Positions 44,301-57,674 of a stretch of DNA of 64,000 nt are shown piece by piece. A program made the position numbers and the translations under genes. The stretch is from Symbiodinium natans (taxonomy: Eukaryota > Sar > Dinophyceae > Suessiales > Symbiodiniaceae): positions 319,001-383,000 of the forward strand of contig CAJNDS010002395.1 in NCBI GenBank assembly GCA_905221605.1, read 5' to 3'. Numbering within the stretch: the first letter of the stretch is position 1; the number at the start of each line of letters is the position of its first letter. The notes below the pieces were generated by a model. The model was not told the origin of the DNA. It did not search any database and worked only from the letters and a program-made list of their open reading frames with translations.

Positions 44301-47300
44301 GTCTTCAACAAGCTCGGAGCAGAATGCGTGGATGGACGAGCCTTTTCCTTTGGCAGGGGATTCCGGAAGGAAGTCGCTGAAGAGGCTGCACCAAGATTCC
44401 GCGCAACTCGCAGCGCCGCCACTTTCTGGACTTCTGAGCTCCACCATCTCCACCTGCACTTCAAGGAGAGCATACTTGGAGGAGGAGGATGAGGACACGA
44501 TGGCCCAAAGGCGTTACCGCAGCCGCCCCCGCCGCCCCCGTTCCTGGCATTTCAAAGCTGCTCCGGAGACCGCAAGCGACGCGACGCGGACCCCAGATCT
44601 TCCAGTCGTCTGCCCACCTTGGCGTGCAGCGGTGCTGCTCTGCGATCTGCATGTCGAGGATATGCTGAGGTCAACTATCTGCCACTTCTCCACGCAAGCA
44701 TGAGTTTTGTCACGTTGGGCGCTTGCACAAGCAACGAGGCCCGACCTTGCAACAGCTAGGCGAGGCCAAACAGGGTGCCTCTCTGCAGTTCCCTTTCAGA
44801 TGCACATCCCGCCTTCCCAGCCCCTTTACTGTGTAGACTTGAAGACTGGACGGTCCAATATCAGAGGTCCCAGGTCCATGCCTATATTCGCATCAACACT
44901 AGCTGTGAAATTGGACAGGAATCAGCATGGCCAATCTTTAAAAGAGGCGTTCCTGCCTGGGACTCCAATGGACTTGTCATGCAATGCTGCATCAACAAAT
45001 TCTCACAAGTCGTTTTGCAACCACGCCACTTCAATGTCAAGTCTCTACACAGAAGCGGAGCTGGCAGCGATCACCGTGCAAGGGTACCCTGGCCTCGGCA
45101 ACGAGGGTCCGGAAATCCGAAAGCACCCACACACGGCGAGACGCATTGCTTCACACACATCGCTGTCGCACAGAATGAGACGGTCCTGCAGCTCACCCAT
45201 CAAATGCGCCCTATGGCGAGCCCCCGCGAGTGCATGTGAAGACAACTGCATAGGCGATGGATCTGTACCCCTTGCAGTCCGTGTGAGAAACATCTGGCAC
45301 GCAGCGAACTCGTACCTGTCGCACTTGCGATGCGTGCTAAGGCACTACACCACAGAACCGCCTTGGCACGCGGCATTATAGCAAAAAGCACTCCATGTGA
45401 CAAAAGGCACAACACCGAATGTCAAACCCCAAGTACGTGCAGGTGCGAGGCAGGCAGTTAGGAATGTGAAGTTGTGTGGGTGCCTAGCCACAGAAGTCCC
45501 GAAGCTGAACTTACCACCGATTGTTGAACTTGATTCGTGGCAATCACAGCGACCGCGGGCTTTCTTGGATACGTGCCAGCAACCAACGGTAACCAACACC
45601 CTCCATGCGGCCACGCACCGACTGCGTACAGAATCCTTCACATCTCGCCTCTGCGTGCCCAACCTACGCCTCTCGACCTGGCCTCTCGGGCTCCCAGCGA
45701 CCGGACAAAAAGCACGAACCACCCTTCAATCCTCTTTGCGTGCATGTGCACCCAACCTGCGACACAACTCGGCGAATGAGTCGGATAGCAAGGGCACACG
45801 CTTGCGGTGTGGAAGCCCATCTAAGTTGAGACTCCAGCTTTCAAGGGAGTTCCCAAGGAGGGCACGCGGGCTTGTTACGCCTTCTGCTGCACAGCACGCT
45901 TTAGCACATCGCCCCAGTACCTGCTGAAGGCCGAGGCGGTGCAAGGATGTGCAAGGATGTGCAACGCACACCTATAGCTGCAGATCCGCAAGGCTCGAGA
46001 CCTGAATCAGGCACTTCTCACACGCACGGGCCTTCAAGCTCTTGTTGCGGGCAATCGTGGTATGCACCTGCGGATCGCAAGGGAAGTAGAAGGGATGGCG
46101 GGGGCAAAGCCGAGCCTTTTCCAGAGAAGCTGTCCTCTGGAGAATCGCAGCTGCGCACACGGTGGCAGTGCAACTGCTGTCATGGCCGTCATTGCTGGAG
46201 CTCTAGCCCTCGATGTAGCAGCACTTCTCGGTTTGGCTGAATGTCGGCCAGTAGAGGTCGTAGAAAATGCAAGGGCGCACATCCACAGCGATTGCGCCGG
46301 GCGCTGTTTGGGCGCATCTGACAAGAAAACCATAGCCCATCGGCCCCCGACTGCGGCTGCGGGAAGGAAGACGACTCACGCTGAGACGACTCACGCCGAG
46401 TGCAATGTGTATGGAACGTGCCGCGACTTTGGTGCGTGCCAGCCCCGACGTTTTGAACTCACACGCGGCAACTCACCTCACCCTTACCACTCCCTTACCC
46501 CAAGGCTGCAAGAGCTGCGCAGAGGCACGCCACTTGCACTCTCATGTCTCGTAGGGTATACACATGGTGCACATGCACACCTTGCACCGTGGCAAGCCAA
46601 AGCCATCAAGGCAAACGGCAAATGGATGCGAGTCCTGGAATAGCGAGGTGAGCCGCTGTTTTGGATAAACTCTGCAAGCATGCCGGCCACGTGAGCCTGG
46701 AACCTGGCAAGCGCTTGCAGAGCAAAGGATCTGCTCGTCACCTGGATTTGTCGGGTTGCTCGAGTACATGTCTCGACTTTGATTTGAACTGTTTCATTGG
46801 GGATTCAGCCTCTCTGAGGCAGATTGCGAGCCAGTGACTATTACCGATCTTCGCTCCGTTAGCAGCAGCAGGCATGAGAGCTGTTGCGCTACTGAGTCTA
46901 CTGAAAGGACTGAGTTGCCCAGCTGGGACAGAACTACTATACTATCATGACAGGCACTCAACGTTCAATTGAGGGATTATATAAGCTTGCTCAAGATACT
47001 CCACTGGCTGCAAGGGCTGGCACTGGGATCAACATCTGGGCTGTCTGGCAGAGTGGGGCGCGACAAGCAAGAGAGCACACATGAATGGAAGGTGTGGGGA
47101 TGCGTACAAGCTTCCTGATCTGTGAGCTGCACTTCGGGCAGGGTGCAGCAAGAGAAAGGCGAAGAAGCAGAGCACCCAAGCAAACAAGGAGAGCACCGAA
47201 GCAGAATGGCGTTGGCCCTTTGCTCTCTAGCAGAGAAAGCACAAAGGGACTCCCGGGATGCTCTGCTCGGCAGGCCCAGACAGTTGTCGAGCAATCAGCG

Positions 47301-47577
47301 CTGCCGCCGAATCACTCGGACCAAAATTCCTAGCAATCATCGTCTCGAGCAGCCTGTCGAGCCTAGCGAGGCCGATCAAGTTCTGTCGCGAAGTCCCCAG
47401 ACCTCGCCAGCCAAGACAAAATCGTCCTCTTCAAACACTCACCGCCTGCGGGTCTGCCACCGGGCCTCCACTCTGCCACGGGATCTTCCGAAGGTCGAGT
47501 GTGGCTGCACCGCCACGCCGCACGCAGCCCGCTTCTTGGGGTGCATGGCACAGCTCACATGCAAGAGCTCCCAAGTG
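44301..47577. other. No supported gene
   Basis: Short ORFs only. A segment at 44848-44925 is a diverged copy of 49793-49866, so members of the repeat family of the next region reach this far. Confidence 0.5.
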
Positions 47578-49760
47578 GTCGAGCCCTCCTGGTGCATGCT
47601 TCCGGAATCGTGAAGCAGCCTGCCACGATGGAGGCTGGAACGCCTTGGAAGTGAGGGTCTCTAGAGTCTATAGAGGGTCTTATAAGATGAGAGTCCTGCA
47701 AAGGGTGTGAACGAGGAGTTGAACCCCGTTTCAAATCACGTCGGAAAGAGACGTTACAAACGCATGCAACTCTGCCAGGGTTTGTCAGAAGGGGCAGCCC
47801 TGCGAACAAGAGTAAGGTAGCGACTGCAGGTTCATGCAAGCCTCCCCCGGATCTCGTAAAGCAGCTGTGCGCTGAAGGCAGCTCCGGAGATGGCTTAGCA
47901 GTTTCGGGACTGAGTCGGAGCTTTGGCTGATTTCCGGTGGATAGGAGCAGAGATGCGAAATTGTGATATGCACCAGGTGGCCGAACAGACAAAAGTGCTT
48001 CTAGGCCGCTGCATGGAATTCGCGAGTACAGAATGCGCTTGGCAAGTCCCTTACTTCCCTTAATCACAAAATATGTGAGGCCTCTGCCTCTGGGCCTTGC
48101 TGAAGCCTAGGCTACACCAGGGTTGCCTAGGCAAGGAAGGAGAGGCTTGACTCGCGGAGGACAAGGGTGGCAGATAAGGGAGGCAGGCTTGACTCACAGA
48201 ACAACATGCACTTAGAGCTCAGTTACCCGCATGGAGGTGCCTCAGTGCTTGCGCAAAGCACATGCTGCTATCCCTGACTTGTGACGACCGGGAGTCGAAC
48301 CTGCAAAAAATCCTTGCGATTACCTTGCAAGATTTCAAACTGCAATGTTGCACTTGAGGACGTCCCCCGGCATGCCTCATAGCATCCCCATGCTTAACAG
48401 AAGGGGGACGACGGAAATCTTCAATTCTGAGCGTCCCCAGACGTGCCCATGTCAAACCCAACATCAAAAACTCTCCGCTCCCCCTGAAAGTGAGATCCTC
48501 AATGCGTCCGACACGGACTTCAAAAACTGGAAACTGCGCCCCAGGGCACATGTGTTTGTCCTATGCTTGTCCAACATCCTGTTGATACGAAGAAACACGG
48601 GACATGCACTCAAAAGTTGAATGACAAGTATTGCAGGAATGAACTGCTGCGGACGAGCTCTTGTGCTGTCGAGCCCTGCTGGTGGATGCTTCCGGAATCG
48701 TGAAGCAGCCTGCCACGATGGAGGCTGGAACGCCTTGAGAGTCCCGCAAAGGGTGAGAACGAGGAGTTGAACCCCGTTTCAAATCAACTGGGCCAGGGTT
48801 TGTCAGAAGGGGCAGCCCTGCGAACAAGAGTAAGGTAGCGACTGCAGGTTCATGCAAGCCTCCCCCGGATCTCGTAAAGCAGCTGTGCGCTGAAGGCAGC
48901 TCCGGAGATGGCTTAGCAGTTTCGGGACTGAGTCGGAGCTTTGGCTGATTTCCGGTGGATAGGAGCAGAGATGCGAAATTGTGATATGCACCAGGTGGCC
49001 GAACAGACAAAAGTGCCTCTAGGCCACTGCATGGAATTCGCGAGTACAGAATGCGCTTGGCAAGTCCCTTACTTCCCTTAATCACAAAATATGTGAGGCC
49101 TCTGCCTCTGGGCCTTGCTGAAGCCTAGGCTACACCAGGGTTGCCTAGGCAAGGAAGGAGAGGCTTGACTCGCGGAGGACAAGGGTGGCAGATAAGGGAG
49201 GCAGGCTTGACTCACAGAACAACATGCACTTTGAGCTCAGTTACCCGCATGGAGGTGCCTCAGTGCTTGCGCAAAGCACATGCTGCTATCCCTGACTTGT
49301 GACGACCGGGAGTCGAACCTGCAAAAAATCCTTGCGATTACCTTGCAAGATTTCAAACTGCAATGTTGCACTTGAGGACGTCCCCCGGCATGCCTCATAG
49401 CATCCCCATGCTTAACAGAAGGGGGACGACGGAAATCTTCAATTCTGAGCGTCCCCAGACGTGCCCATGTCAAACCCAACATCAAAAACTCTCCGCTCCC
49501 CCTGAAAGTGAGATCCTCAATGCGTCCGACACGGACTTCAAAAACTGGAAACTGCGCCCCAGGGCACATGTGTTTGTCCTATGCTTGTCCAACATCCTGT
49601 TGATACGAAGAAACACGGGACATGCACTCAAAAGTTGAATGACAAGTATTGCAGGAATGAACTGCTGCGGACGAGCTCTTGTGCTGTCGAGCTGTGCTGG
49701 TGGATGCTTCCGGAATCGTGAAGCAGCCCGCCACGATGGAGGCTGGAACGCCTGGAGAGA
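47578..49760. repeat. Tandem repeat, unit about 1.02 kb, two copies plus a partial third
   Basis: Units start at 47578, 48667 and 49686. From about 48780 onward positions correspond at an offset of 1,018 bp and are nearly identical. The first unit is longer because it keeps about 71 bp absent from the second. Both full units contain a B-box-like tRNA fragment. Open frames inside (62-174 codons) are copied with the unit and look non-coding. Confidence 0.92.
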
Positions 49761-50425
49761 TCGCCAACGATTTAGAGAGTGAGGACCTGAAAAATGGACT
49801 GTCCAGATTCACAGGTCCTAAGTTCATGCGCGTATTCGCATCAAACCAAGCCCTGAAAGTGGACAAAAGTTTTGGACACAGGTACCTATGCCCCTGGCCT
49901 GTCCATTTTTCAAGAAAGGGGGATCTTGAGAGTCCTGCAAAGGTGAGAACGAGGAGTTGGACCCCGTTTCAAATCACGTCGGAAAGAGACGTTGCATCCG
50001 CATGCAACTCTGCCAGGGTTTCTCAAAAGGGGCAGCCCTGCGAACACGAGTAACGTTGCTATAGAAGAGGTGCTGACTAAACGAGCTTTGAACTCTTCTG
50101 CTTTTGCCTAAAGTTTGCTAAAGAAACTCCCCTGGCTGCAAGGACTTTCCCTGAAATTTAATGCTCCAGCTGTCCGAGAAGCAAGAGAGCACATACGCGT
50201 GTCCCGCATCGCAACAGTCCCTGTCCAGCCAGACATTCGTGCCCAGAGCACACCTTTGCATAACATCTCTCGGAACCTGAACTTCGGCAGCTAGAAGTCA
50301 ACACGCTGCACTGTGCTCGCACGTACGTCCGACACCCGGTGATGGATGCGTCCACCCAGACATCAGGGCAGAGAGCATGGTTGGCCGTAGGGCGAACAAG
50401 GCGAACCCCCAAGTTCACCGGCCTT

Positions 50426-52980
50426 TCCGGGCCAAGAGGTTGGCGAAACTTGTCAGGCAAGCAAGACGTCAAAGGCGCAGTTGCAAAGCGAAGCCAACCG
50501 GCGGGGCTGCAACTTGGTCCCTGGCGTCCCGTGAGAACTCCAGCACCATGCTTGCCCACGGGCCGGAACAAAAGGAGCTTGACGGACCCAAGCGTAGGCC
50601 AGCTGTCAGAGAGGGTGGAATGTGTGGGGATGCGGACACGCATCCCTGATCATCTGCAAGCCGCACGTCCGGGAGGCCTTGGCAGCAAGAGAGATGCGCT
50701 AAGAAGAAGCACAGCACCGAAGCAAGCAAGGAGACCTATATGAGGGTTTGCAAATCAGCAAAGAGGAATGCATGGAGCCGCCCAGCTTTTCCGGGCCAAG
50801 AGGTTGGCCAAACTTGTCAAGGAGGCGAGATGTCAAAGGCGCCGTGGCAAAGCGAAGCCAACCGGCTGGAACGTGTGGTTGGCTACAGACTCTCCAAGGG
50901 AACGGGCGCATGGATACTCTAGACGCAAGCAAGACCACGCACAGAGAGATGGTTCCCGTCCCGAGATTCTCTTCAGGTCTTGCTGCGTTGCTTCTACACA
51001 GCCTTTCCGGGCCAAGAGGTTGGCCAAACTTGTCAAGCAAGCAAGACGTCAAAGTCGCGGCTGCAAAGCGAAGCCAACCGGCGGGGCTACAACTTGGTCC
51101 CCGGCGTCCCGCCAGAACTCCAGCACCATGCTTGCCATGCTTGCCCACGGGCCGGAACAAGAGGAGCTTGACGGACCCAAGCGTAGGCCAGCTGTCAGAG
51201 AAGGCGTGAGAAGCAAGCGAGCATACATATATGAGCCGCTGACTATGACGGCTGGCGGTGCTAATGGACGCAACATGAGGGGTGTCGCTTCTCAAGTGCT
51301 CCCATGGCTTTGCAGAGCTTTAACATCAGTTATCCACGCTTGACGTCTGCACGTGTCGCTTTGGGAAATCTCAAGGTTATAGCCCACAACGTTTCATTAA
51401 CTTAGAGTTGTCGCTTCTCAGATGTTCCCTTCGCCTTGCAGGGATTTAGGGATTTGGGTCCACCCCTTGCTTACTTGAATGGCTACGGTTTCGGCGCTTG
51501 CTCATATGGAATGTGTGGGGATGTGGACACGGCCCCCTGATCATCTGCAAGCTGCACGTCGGGGAGGCTCTGGCAGCAAGAGAGAGGCGCTAAGAAGAAG
51601 CACAGCACCGAAGCAAGCAAGGAGACCGATATGAGGGTTTGCAAATCAGCAAAGAGGAATGCATGGAGCCCAGCTTTTCCGGGCCAAGAGGTTGGCCAAA
51701 CTTGTCAAGGAGGCGAGATGTCAAAGGCGCCGTGGCAAAGCGAAGCCAACCGGCTGGAACATGTGGTTGGCTACAGACTCTCCAAGGGAACGGGCGCATG
51801 GATACTCTAGACGCAAGCAAGACCACGCACAGAGAGATGGTTCCCGTCCCGAGATTCTCTTCAGGTCTTGCTGCGTTGCTTCCACACAGCCTTTCCGGGC
51901 CAAGAGGTTGGCCAAACTTGTCAGGCAAGCAAGACGTCAAAGGCGCGTTTGCAAAGCGAAGCCAACCGGCGGGGCTACAACTTGGTCCCCGGTGTCCCGC
52001 CAGAACTCCAGCACCATGCTTGCCATGCTTGCCCACGGGCCGGAACAAGAGGAGCTTGACGGACCCAAGCGTAGGCCAGCTGTCAGAGAGGGCGTGAGAA
52101 GCAAGAGAGCACACGTACTTGGAATGTGTGGGGATGCGGACACACCCCCCTGATCATCTGCAAGCTGCACGTCCGGGAGGCTCTGGCAGCAAGAGAGAGG
52201 CGCTAAGAAGAAGCACAGCACCGAAGCAAGCAAGGAGACCGATATGAGGGTTTGCAAATCAGCAAAGAGGAATGCATGGAGCCCAGCTTTTCCGGGCCAA
52301 GAGGTTGGCCAAACTTGTCAAGGAGGCGAGATGTCAAAGGCGCCGTGGCAAAGCGAAGCCAACCGGCTGGAACATGTGGTTGGCTACAGACTCTCCAAGG
52401 GAACGGGCGCATGGATACTCTAGACGCAAGCAAGACCACGCACAGAGAGATGGTTCCCGTCCCGAGATTCTCTTCAGGTCTTGCTGCGTTGCTTCCACAC
52501 AGCCTTTCCGGGCCAAGAGGTTGGCCAAACTTGTCAGGCAAGCAAGACGTCAAAGGCGCGTTTGCAAAGCGAAGCCAACCGGCGGGGCTACAACTTGGTC
52601 CCCGGTGTCCCGCCAGAACTCCAGCACCATGCTTGCCATGCTTGCCCACGGGCCGGAACAAGAGGAGCTTGACGGACCCAAGCGTAGGCCAGCTGTCAGA
52701 GAGGGCGTGAGAAGCAAGAGAGCACACGTACTTGGAATGTGTGGGGATGCGGACACACCCCCCTGATCATCTGCAAGCTGCACGTCCGGGAGGCTCTGGC
52801 AGCAAGAGAGAGGCGCTAAGAAGAAGCACAGCACCGAAGCAAGCAAGGAGACCGATATGAGGGTTTGCAAATCAGCAAAGAGGAATGCATGGAGCCCAGC
52901 TTTTCCGGGCCAAGAGGTTGGCCAAACTTGTCAAGGAGGCAAGATGTCAAAGGCGCCGTGGCAAAGCGAAGCCAACCGGC
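50426..52980. repeat. 613-bp tandem repeat with a 62-nt inverted-repeat-bounded module
   Basis: Two near-identical 613-bp units (about 51590-52202 and 52203-52815), with diverged or partial units on both sides. Each unit carries two copies of a 62-nt module that begins GGTTGGC and ends GCCAACC. Copies: 50438-50499, 50802-50863, 51018-51079, 51690-51751, 51906-51967, 52303-52364, 52519-52580, 52916-52977. All eight are exactly 62 nt. Frames on both strands stay open for 150-170 codons, which is a by-product of the duplication. Confidence 0.93.
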
Positions 52981-53039
52981 TGGAACATGTTGCTTGCAAG
53001 GGCTACAGATTTTGCAAGGGAATCGATGAACCCCTGCAT

Positions 53040-53740
53040 CTCAGAAAGCAGCTGTGGGGCTGAAGGCAGCGCCAACATATCCGGAACTGGCTAAGCAGTT
53101 TCATGACTGTGTCGGAGCTTTCGTTGATTTGTGGTGGAAAAGAGCCGAGATGTCGCACCGTGATCTGCACCAGGGTTCTGAACAGACACAGGTGCCACGA
53201 AGCCTAAGCTACACCCGGGCTGCGCAAGGCAAGGAAGGAGAGGCTCTCGAGTTTCACCCCTCTGCAAAAGCGAGAGATGAAGTTTCTGAATGCAATTGAG
53301 ACCATGCACGAAGATATGGTTTTTGTTGCGAAGTTCCGTTCAGGTCTCCCCCTCCTGAAGCACACTCGGCCTGACCTGGAAGTGAGGAAGGGTGAGAACG
53401 GGAGTTAAACCCCATTTCACATCACCGTCGGAAAGAAACGCTGCACACACATGCACCGTTGCCAGGGTTTGTCAGAGGGGCAGGCCTGCGCACAGCAGCT
53501 GTGGGGCTGAAGGCGGCGCCAACATATCCGGAACTGGCTAAGCAGTTTCATGACTGTGTCGGAGCTTTCGCTGATTTGCCGTGGCAAAGAGCCGATATGC
53601 AACATCGTGATCTGCACCAGGTGGCCGAACAGACAAAGGTGCTACTAGGCAGAGGCCTAAGCTACACCCGGGCTGCGCAAGGCAACGAAGGAGAGGCTTC
53701 TGCCGTCTGCCCCCTGGGGTCTTGGACACATTGCCCTGGT
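53040..53740. repeat. Diverged duplicate related to the 1.02-kb unit
   Basis: Two copies (from about 53049 and 53500) of a stretch with GTGGGGCTGAAGG, CATATCCGGAACTGGC and TGTCGGAGCTTTCG, which is also recognisable at 47868 and 48886 within the 1.02-kb units. Confidence 0.75.
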
Positions 53741-55860
53741 CGCTGATGTTTGGAATTCGGGTTTCACCCCTTTGCAGAACCAAGAGATGAAGTTTCTGTA
53801 GGCAAGCAAGACCATGCACAGAGATACGGTTCTTGTTGAGAAGTTCCGTTGAGGTCTTGCTGCGTTGCTTCTACAGAGACTCCGCATCCTGAAAGCACAC
53901 TCGGCCCAACCTGGATGTGAGGATGCTTTGTGTAAATCCCATCGAGACGGGGTGCAGCATCATATCAGTGCAGGCTCCTGCCACACGCAACAGCAAAAAT
54001 GAACACATCCAACACGCTGCCGAACTGCATGGCAAGCAGCACAGTATTGAATGACAGCTCCTACATAGCGGATCGGATTAGGGCGCTGCTGCATCACCAA
54101 CCCTGCCTGGCACGACTTCCTGTCATCCTGTCACGGGCATCATCACGCCTCGGCACCGATTGCTTATCTGTAACGCTCAAGCTACATCCTTCGCTTCAAG
54201 ACATACCAGGGTTCTGCAAGCAACAGGCCATCACAGACATGAAGTCTTTCAAACCCTCTCTCCAGACGCCAATTGCCATGCAAGGCTCGAAGCCAGGAAA
54301 GAGGTGCTCCATTCGCGCGTCAGCCACCTGCGACCGTTTACAAGTCTCTGTATCTTTCACGCGTAACCATGTGGACGGTTGAAGTGGCGCTGTCACAATG
54401 AAGGGGGGGCTAAGGCCCAAGAAGCCTCGGACCGGAGAACCCGTGTGCTCGCAGGTGAAAGGCATACCTGACATTGTTGTTGATCCTCTTTGTTTGTTGG
54501 TTCGTGCTATTGCTACATTCCCTGCTGGCAGGATTCTGTTGCAAGGTCATGAACCAATCACTCTACTGCAGCTGTTGCAGCACGACCATGCTTGAAAACA
54601 CGCGCTAAAATTTGCCGAAAATGCAACATACGTTTACTACGACATGCTTGATTGTCCTTGAACCCTACATCGCGGTTGCACCTTGGCACTGTCCTCGAAG
54701 GCTTTTCTGAGCTGCAACCGGAGTTCGGCAGCCAAGGTTCATGTTCATGGCCTCCTTCTGGAGAAGTCCGCTGGTGCTGTACCACTTTTACATAAAAGCC
54801 TGAGTCGGTGCTCTGCTGTATATACTGACCTTTTGGGCAAACACGACAATGAAGTACATGAGTTTGTTACGGCCCCATGCACGTGTCCAAGCAACAAGGC
54901 ATCTTGCATCACAATGCTCACGGTGTCTGTCAGTACACGAGAAGGTGTGCACATCTCGACGATTGAAATTGCAACCTCAATCAAAACATGCTGTAGATTC
55001 GACATCTCTGCAAACCCGTGCTTGGTTCCTTCGGCATTCGCACGGGGTGTTTCTCTAATGCGTTGGAAATCCTACTTGTGCTTGAGCCTGAGCCGTGTCG
55101 AGCCCATACGAACTGGCAACAGCCCTTGAGCCACAAGCTTCAATACATGGGCTTTAACGCACCTGGCAAAACTGTATCCGATTTCGTGCGTGTATGATCA
55201 TGCGCATGTGCGTGTACACAATTCTCGTCCTTCTAGCGCAATTGGAACAACATGACCGCTTGAAACTCATCTTGATCTTCCCCGTGCACAAACACAAGTA
55301 CTGAGTCTTTGCCAATCCTTGTGCAGAAGGCTCAAGAACGTGAACCGTGAAATTGTCCAAGCTTCCTACGCCTTCTATGTTTCAAGCAACGCTACACCGG
55401 GTTTGCCCGCCACATTCCGACCAGCCCCACACTTAGAAGTGGTCACATGCACTTCATCCCATTTGCGGAAGCGTTTGAAACAAGAGTTTATTGAACATGA
55501 ACCGGACAGCAGGATGTGGGCTGCAAAATGATGAGGGCGGATGCGGGCAAGGACCAGTGCCCGGAGGTGCGGTGTTCTGTGGGCCGAATACACCGGATGC
55601 AGAACACACCTTGGACCAGCAGCATAATTCCAGGTGGGATGGGGTCGTCAAAGTATGTCCCATAGCTCATGGAAAGCGTCACAATACTATCGTCGTGGGC
55701 TGGGCTTTCTTTGCTGTCCACATGTTGTGGAACGAGGTTTCGAACTTGTCGCGTCTGAACTTTTGGATCCTCACAGACGCATCGTATGAGTCAAGCAAAG
55801 CAGGGCGCGGCCATAAAGACCATATTTTCCCCCGTGGTTCGTTCGACCTGGCTTGAACCA
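53741..55860. other. No supported gene
   Basis: Open frames up to 148 codons on the plus strand (54683-55129) without recognisable motifs. Confidence 0.45.
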
Positions 55861-55974
55861 CCTGATTCTGCCCCTACCCCAACCATCTTTGAATAAGATA
55901 CCCGTGAGACCTGAAGCACCTGGAAAACCTTCGGCAACTTCAAGTCCTGATGGCCCAAACCACCCAGGTTTATC

Positions 55975-56400
55975 TGAAAGTCGGCTTCAACCCCAGAGCC
56001 CGAACCACCCGAAAAAAAAAACAACCCTTTCTGGCCCGAACCGCTAGATTTAAACCCTACCTCGGCTTGAGGCCCAGAGCCCGAATCACCTCAATTTACC
56101 TCAGCTTGTTTTCCCTTCTTACGATTTCTCATGGTTTGCAAACGGATGGGGTAAATCTGGGTGGCTCAGGAGCCAACTCCTCTTCGTGGCTGCCACGGCC
56201 GAAGCACACTCACGGTCACTCATGGTTTACTCACGGTTGCTTTCGGGGGTGGTTGGGGTTTCGGGCTTTAAAGGCCCGCTCATCGGGTAAAATAGGGTCG
56301 CTGTTTTCAGGGGTTGTAAAAAACATGTCGGGTAAAACTGGGTCGCTGCAGAGTTACACGTCAGAACCCTGTGTCGAGTAAACTCGGGGCGCTCACACCA
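55975..56400. repeat. Degenerate minisatellites
   Basis: Two kinds. CGGCTT…CAGAGCCCGAAYCACC occurs twice with a period of about 80 bp (55981 and 56062). CGGGTAAAA(T/C)(A/T)GGGTCGCTG occurs at 56284 and 56329 and in a weaker form at 56375, a period of about 45 bp. Confidence 0.65.
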
Positions 56401-56879
56401 ACACTGATGATGTCGGCTTTTTTGCGAAACTGGGTGGTTCGCAACCGCTTTAAAACCTAGGTCGCGGAAGACTGAGGCAGGTTTGGTTGTTGTGTGTGTG
56501 TGGCACACCGCTGTACATGCGGGATCGTCAACAAGCACTGCAGACAGGATCGAAAATAGGCATGGATTTGCAGTTCAACAAGGGAGATTTTACATGTCAT
56601 TTTCAGCAGGGGGCAGGAGCACCTTGGTCAGTCTCCTGCCAACGAAGACACTGACCAACTGTGGTGAAATCAACTCCGGACGCGGAGTTGACGTACCTGC
56701 AGTGATGGTTATAGAAGTCCTGTAACACAAGCTGTGTATGGTGCATCATCGCTGTTGCTTCAACTACTTCTACAAGAACGTGATTTTCGTTTTGAACACC
56801 TGGTATTCGAGCATGGGGTGCATTCTTTGAGCCGTGATCGTGACAAGAGACCTTGGGCCCATCAAGCTTGAGTGCACTT

Positions 56880-57110
56880 TGTAGCCGAACATGTGGTCTG
56901 AGCATGTGTTCTGAGCATGTTGTTTGAGCACAATGATGGAGCATTCATGGACATGAACGATGACAACAAGAAGGTTCGGAGCATGTGGTGAAGCACGAAT
57001 GCATGACATGAACATGAACACGTGTGGAGCTGACATGTGAGCATTGTGGCATGTGAGCATGTCTGAGTCAGTCACGCGTCTGAGCATTGAGTCAGAGCAC
57101 GTTCATGCAC
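56880..57110. repeat. GAGCATG-rich repeat tract
   Basis: Many copies of GAGCATG(T/A)(G/T) spaced irregularly every 8-25 nt over about 230 bp. Confidence 0.75.
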
Positions 57111-57289
57111 TCTTTTCGCATGTTCTTGCACTCTTTCCACATGTATAGGGTGATATATCACATAACACTTCATTCGCGACCTTTCTACCTCATCACTCAC
57201 GAGTTCGTCCACTACCTCTTGTTCGAGCATATCCTTTTCCGGAACAGCATCCACTACCAGAACCAGTGGAGCACTAAAACATAAAGTGT

Positions 57290-57674
57290 GTTATACAGCC
57301 AGCCCGCCCAGTGCCTAGGGCTGCGGGTGTCGGTGGAGCCTCGCTCCTACGCGTGAATGCTGCCTATGTTAGTCCCCACTTCGGCGCGAACGCATAGGAT
57401 AATCATAAAACTTATCTCGCCTGGCGAGCGAGAATGAAAAGGGTTACGCATTTTCGTGGATTAGTAACATGCTGGGTCCACTAATGTGGATTCCGCCCGA
57501 TGTTTGGCAAGAAGGCCGGCGTGCCTTATGTGTCAGATTTGGTTTAGGTCGACGTGATCAAGCATCCGGCATGATTGGCAACGTTCTTCGTCTTTTGATT
57601 CTGCTACTTTTGCTGCCTTAACGGACGTGTAGCCTCTATGTAGCTCCGCCATAGAGCTTAGCGACGCAGCGCCA
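57290..57674. other. Leader-like region upstream of a Pro-rich ORF
   Basis: A GC-balanced stretch without tandem repeats, with short hairpins such as CTCGCCTGGCGAG. It leads directly to an ATG at 57675. Its sequence character differs from the flanking repeats and resembles a retroelement 5' untranslated region or LTR, but that is inference. Confidence 0.3.

Noticed and set aside
50699-52727. ORFs of 150-198 codons on both strands of the 613-bp repeat
   Set aside because: Frames are open on both strands at once and are simply copied with the repeat; no codon-level signal.
54683-55129. 148-codon plus-strand ORF as a gene
   Set aside because: No motif or leader, Cys/Ser-rich without pattern, in a gene-poor stretch.
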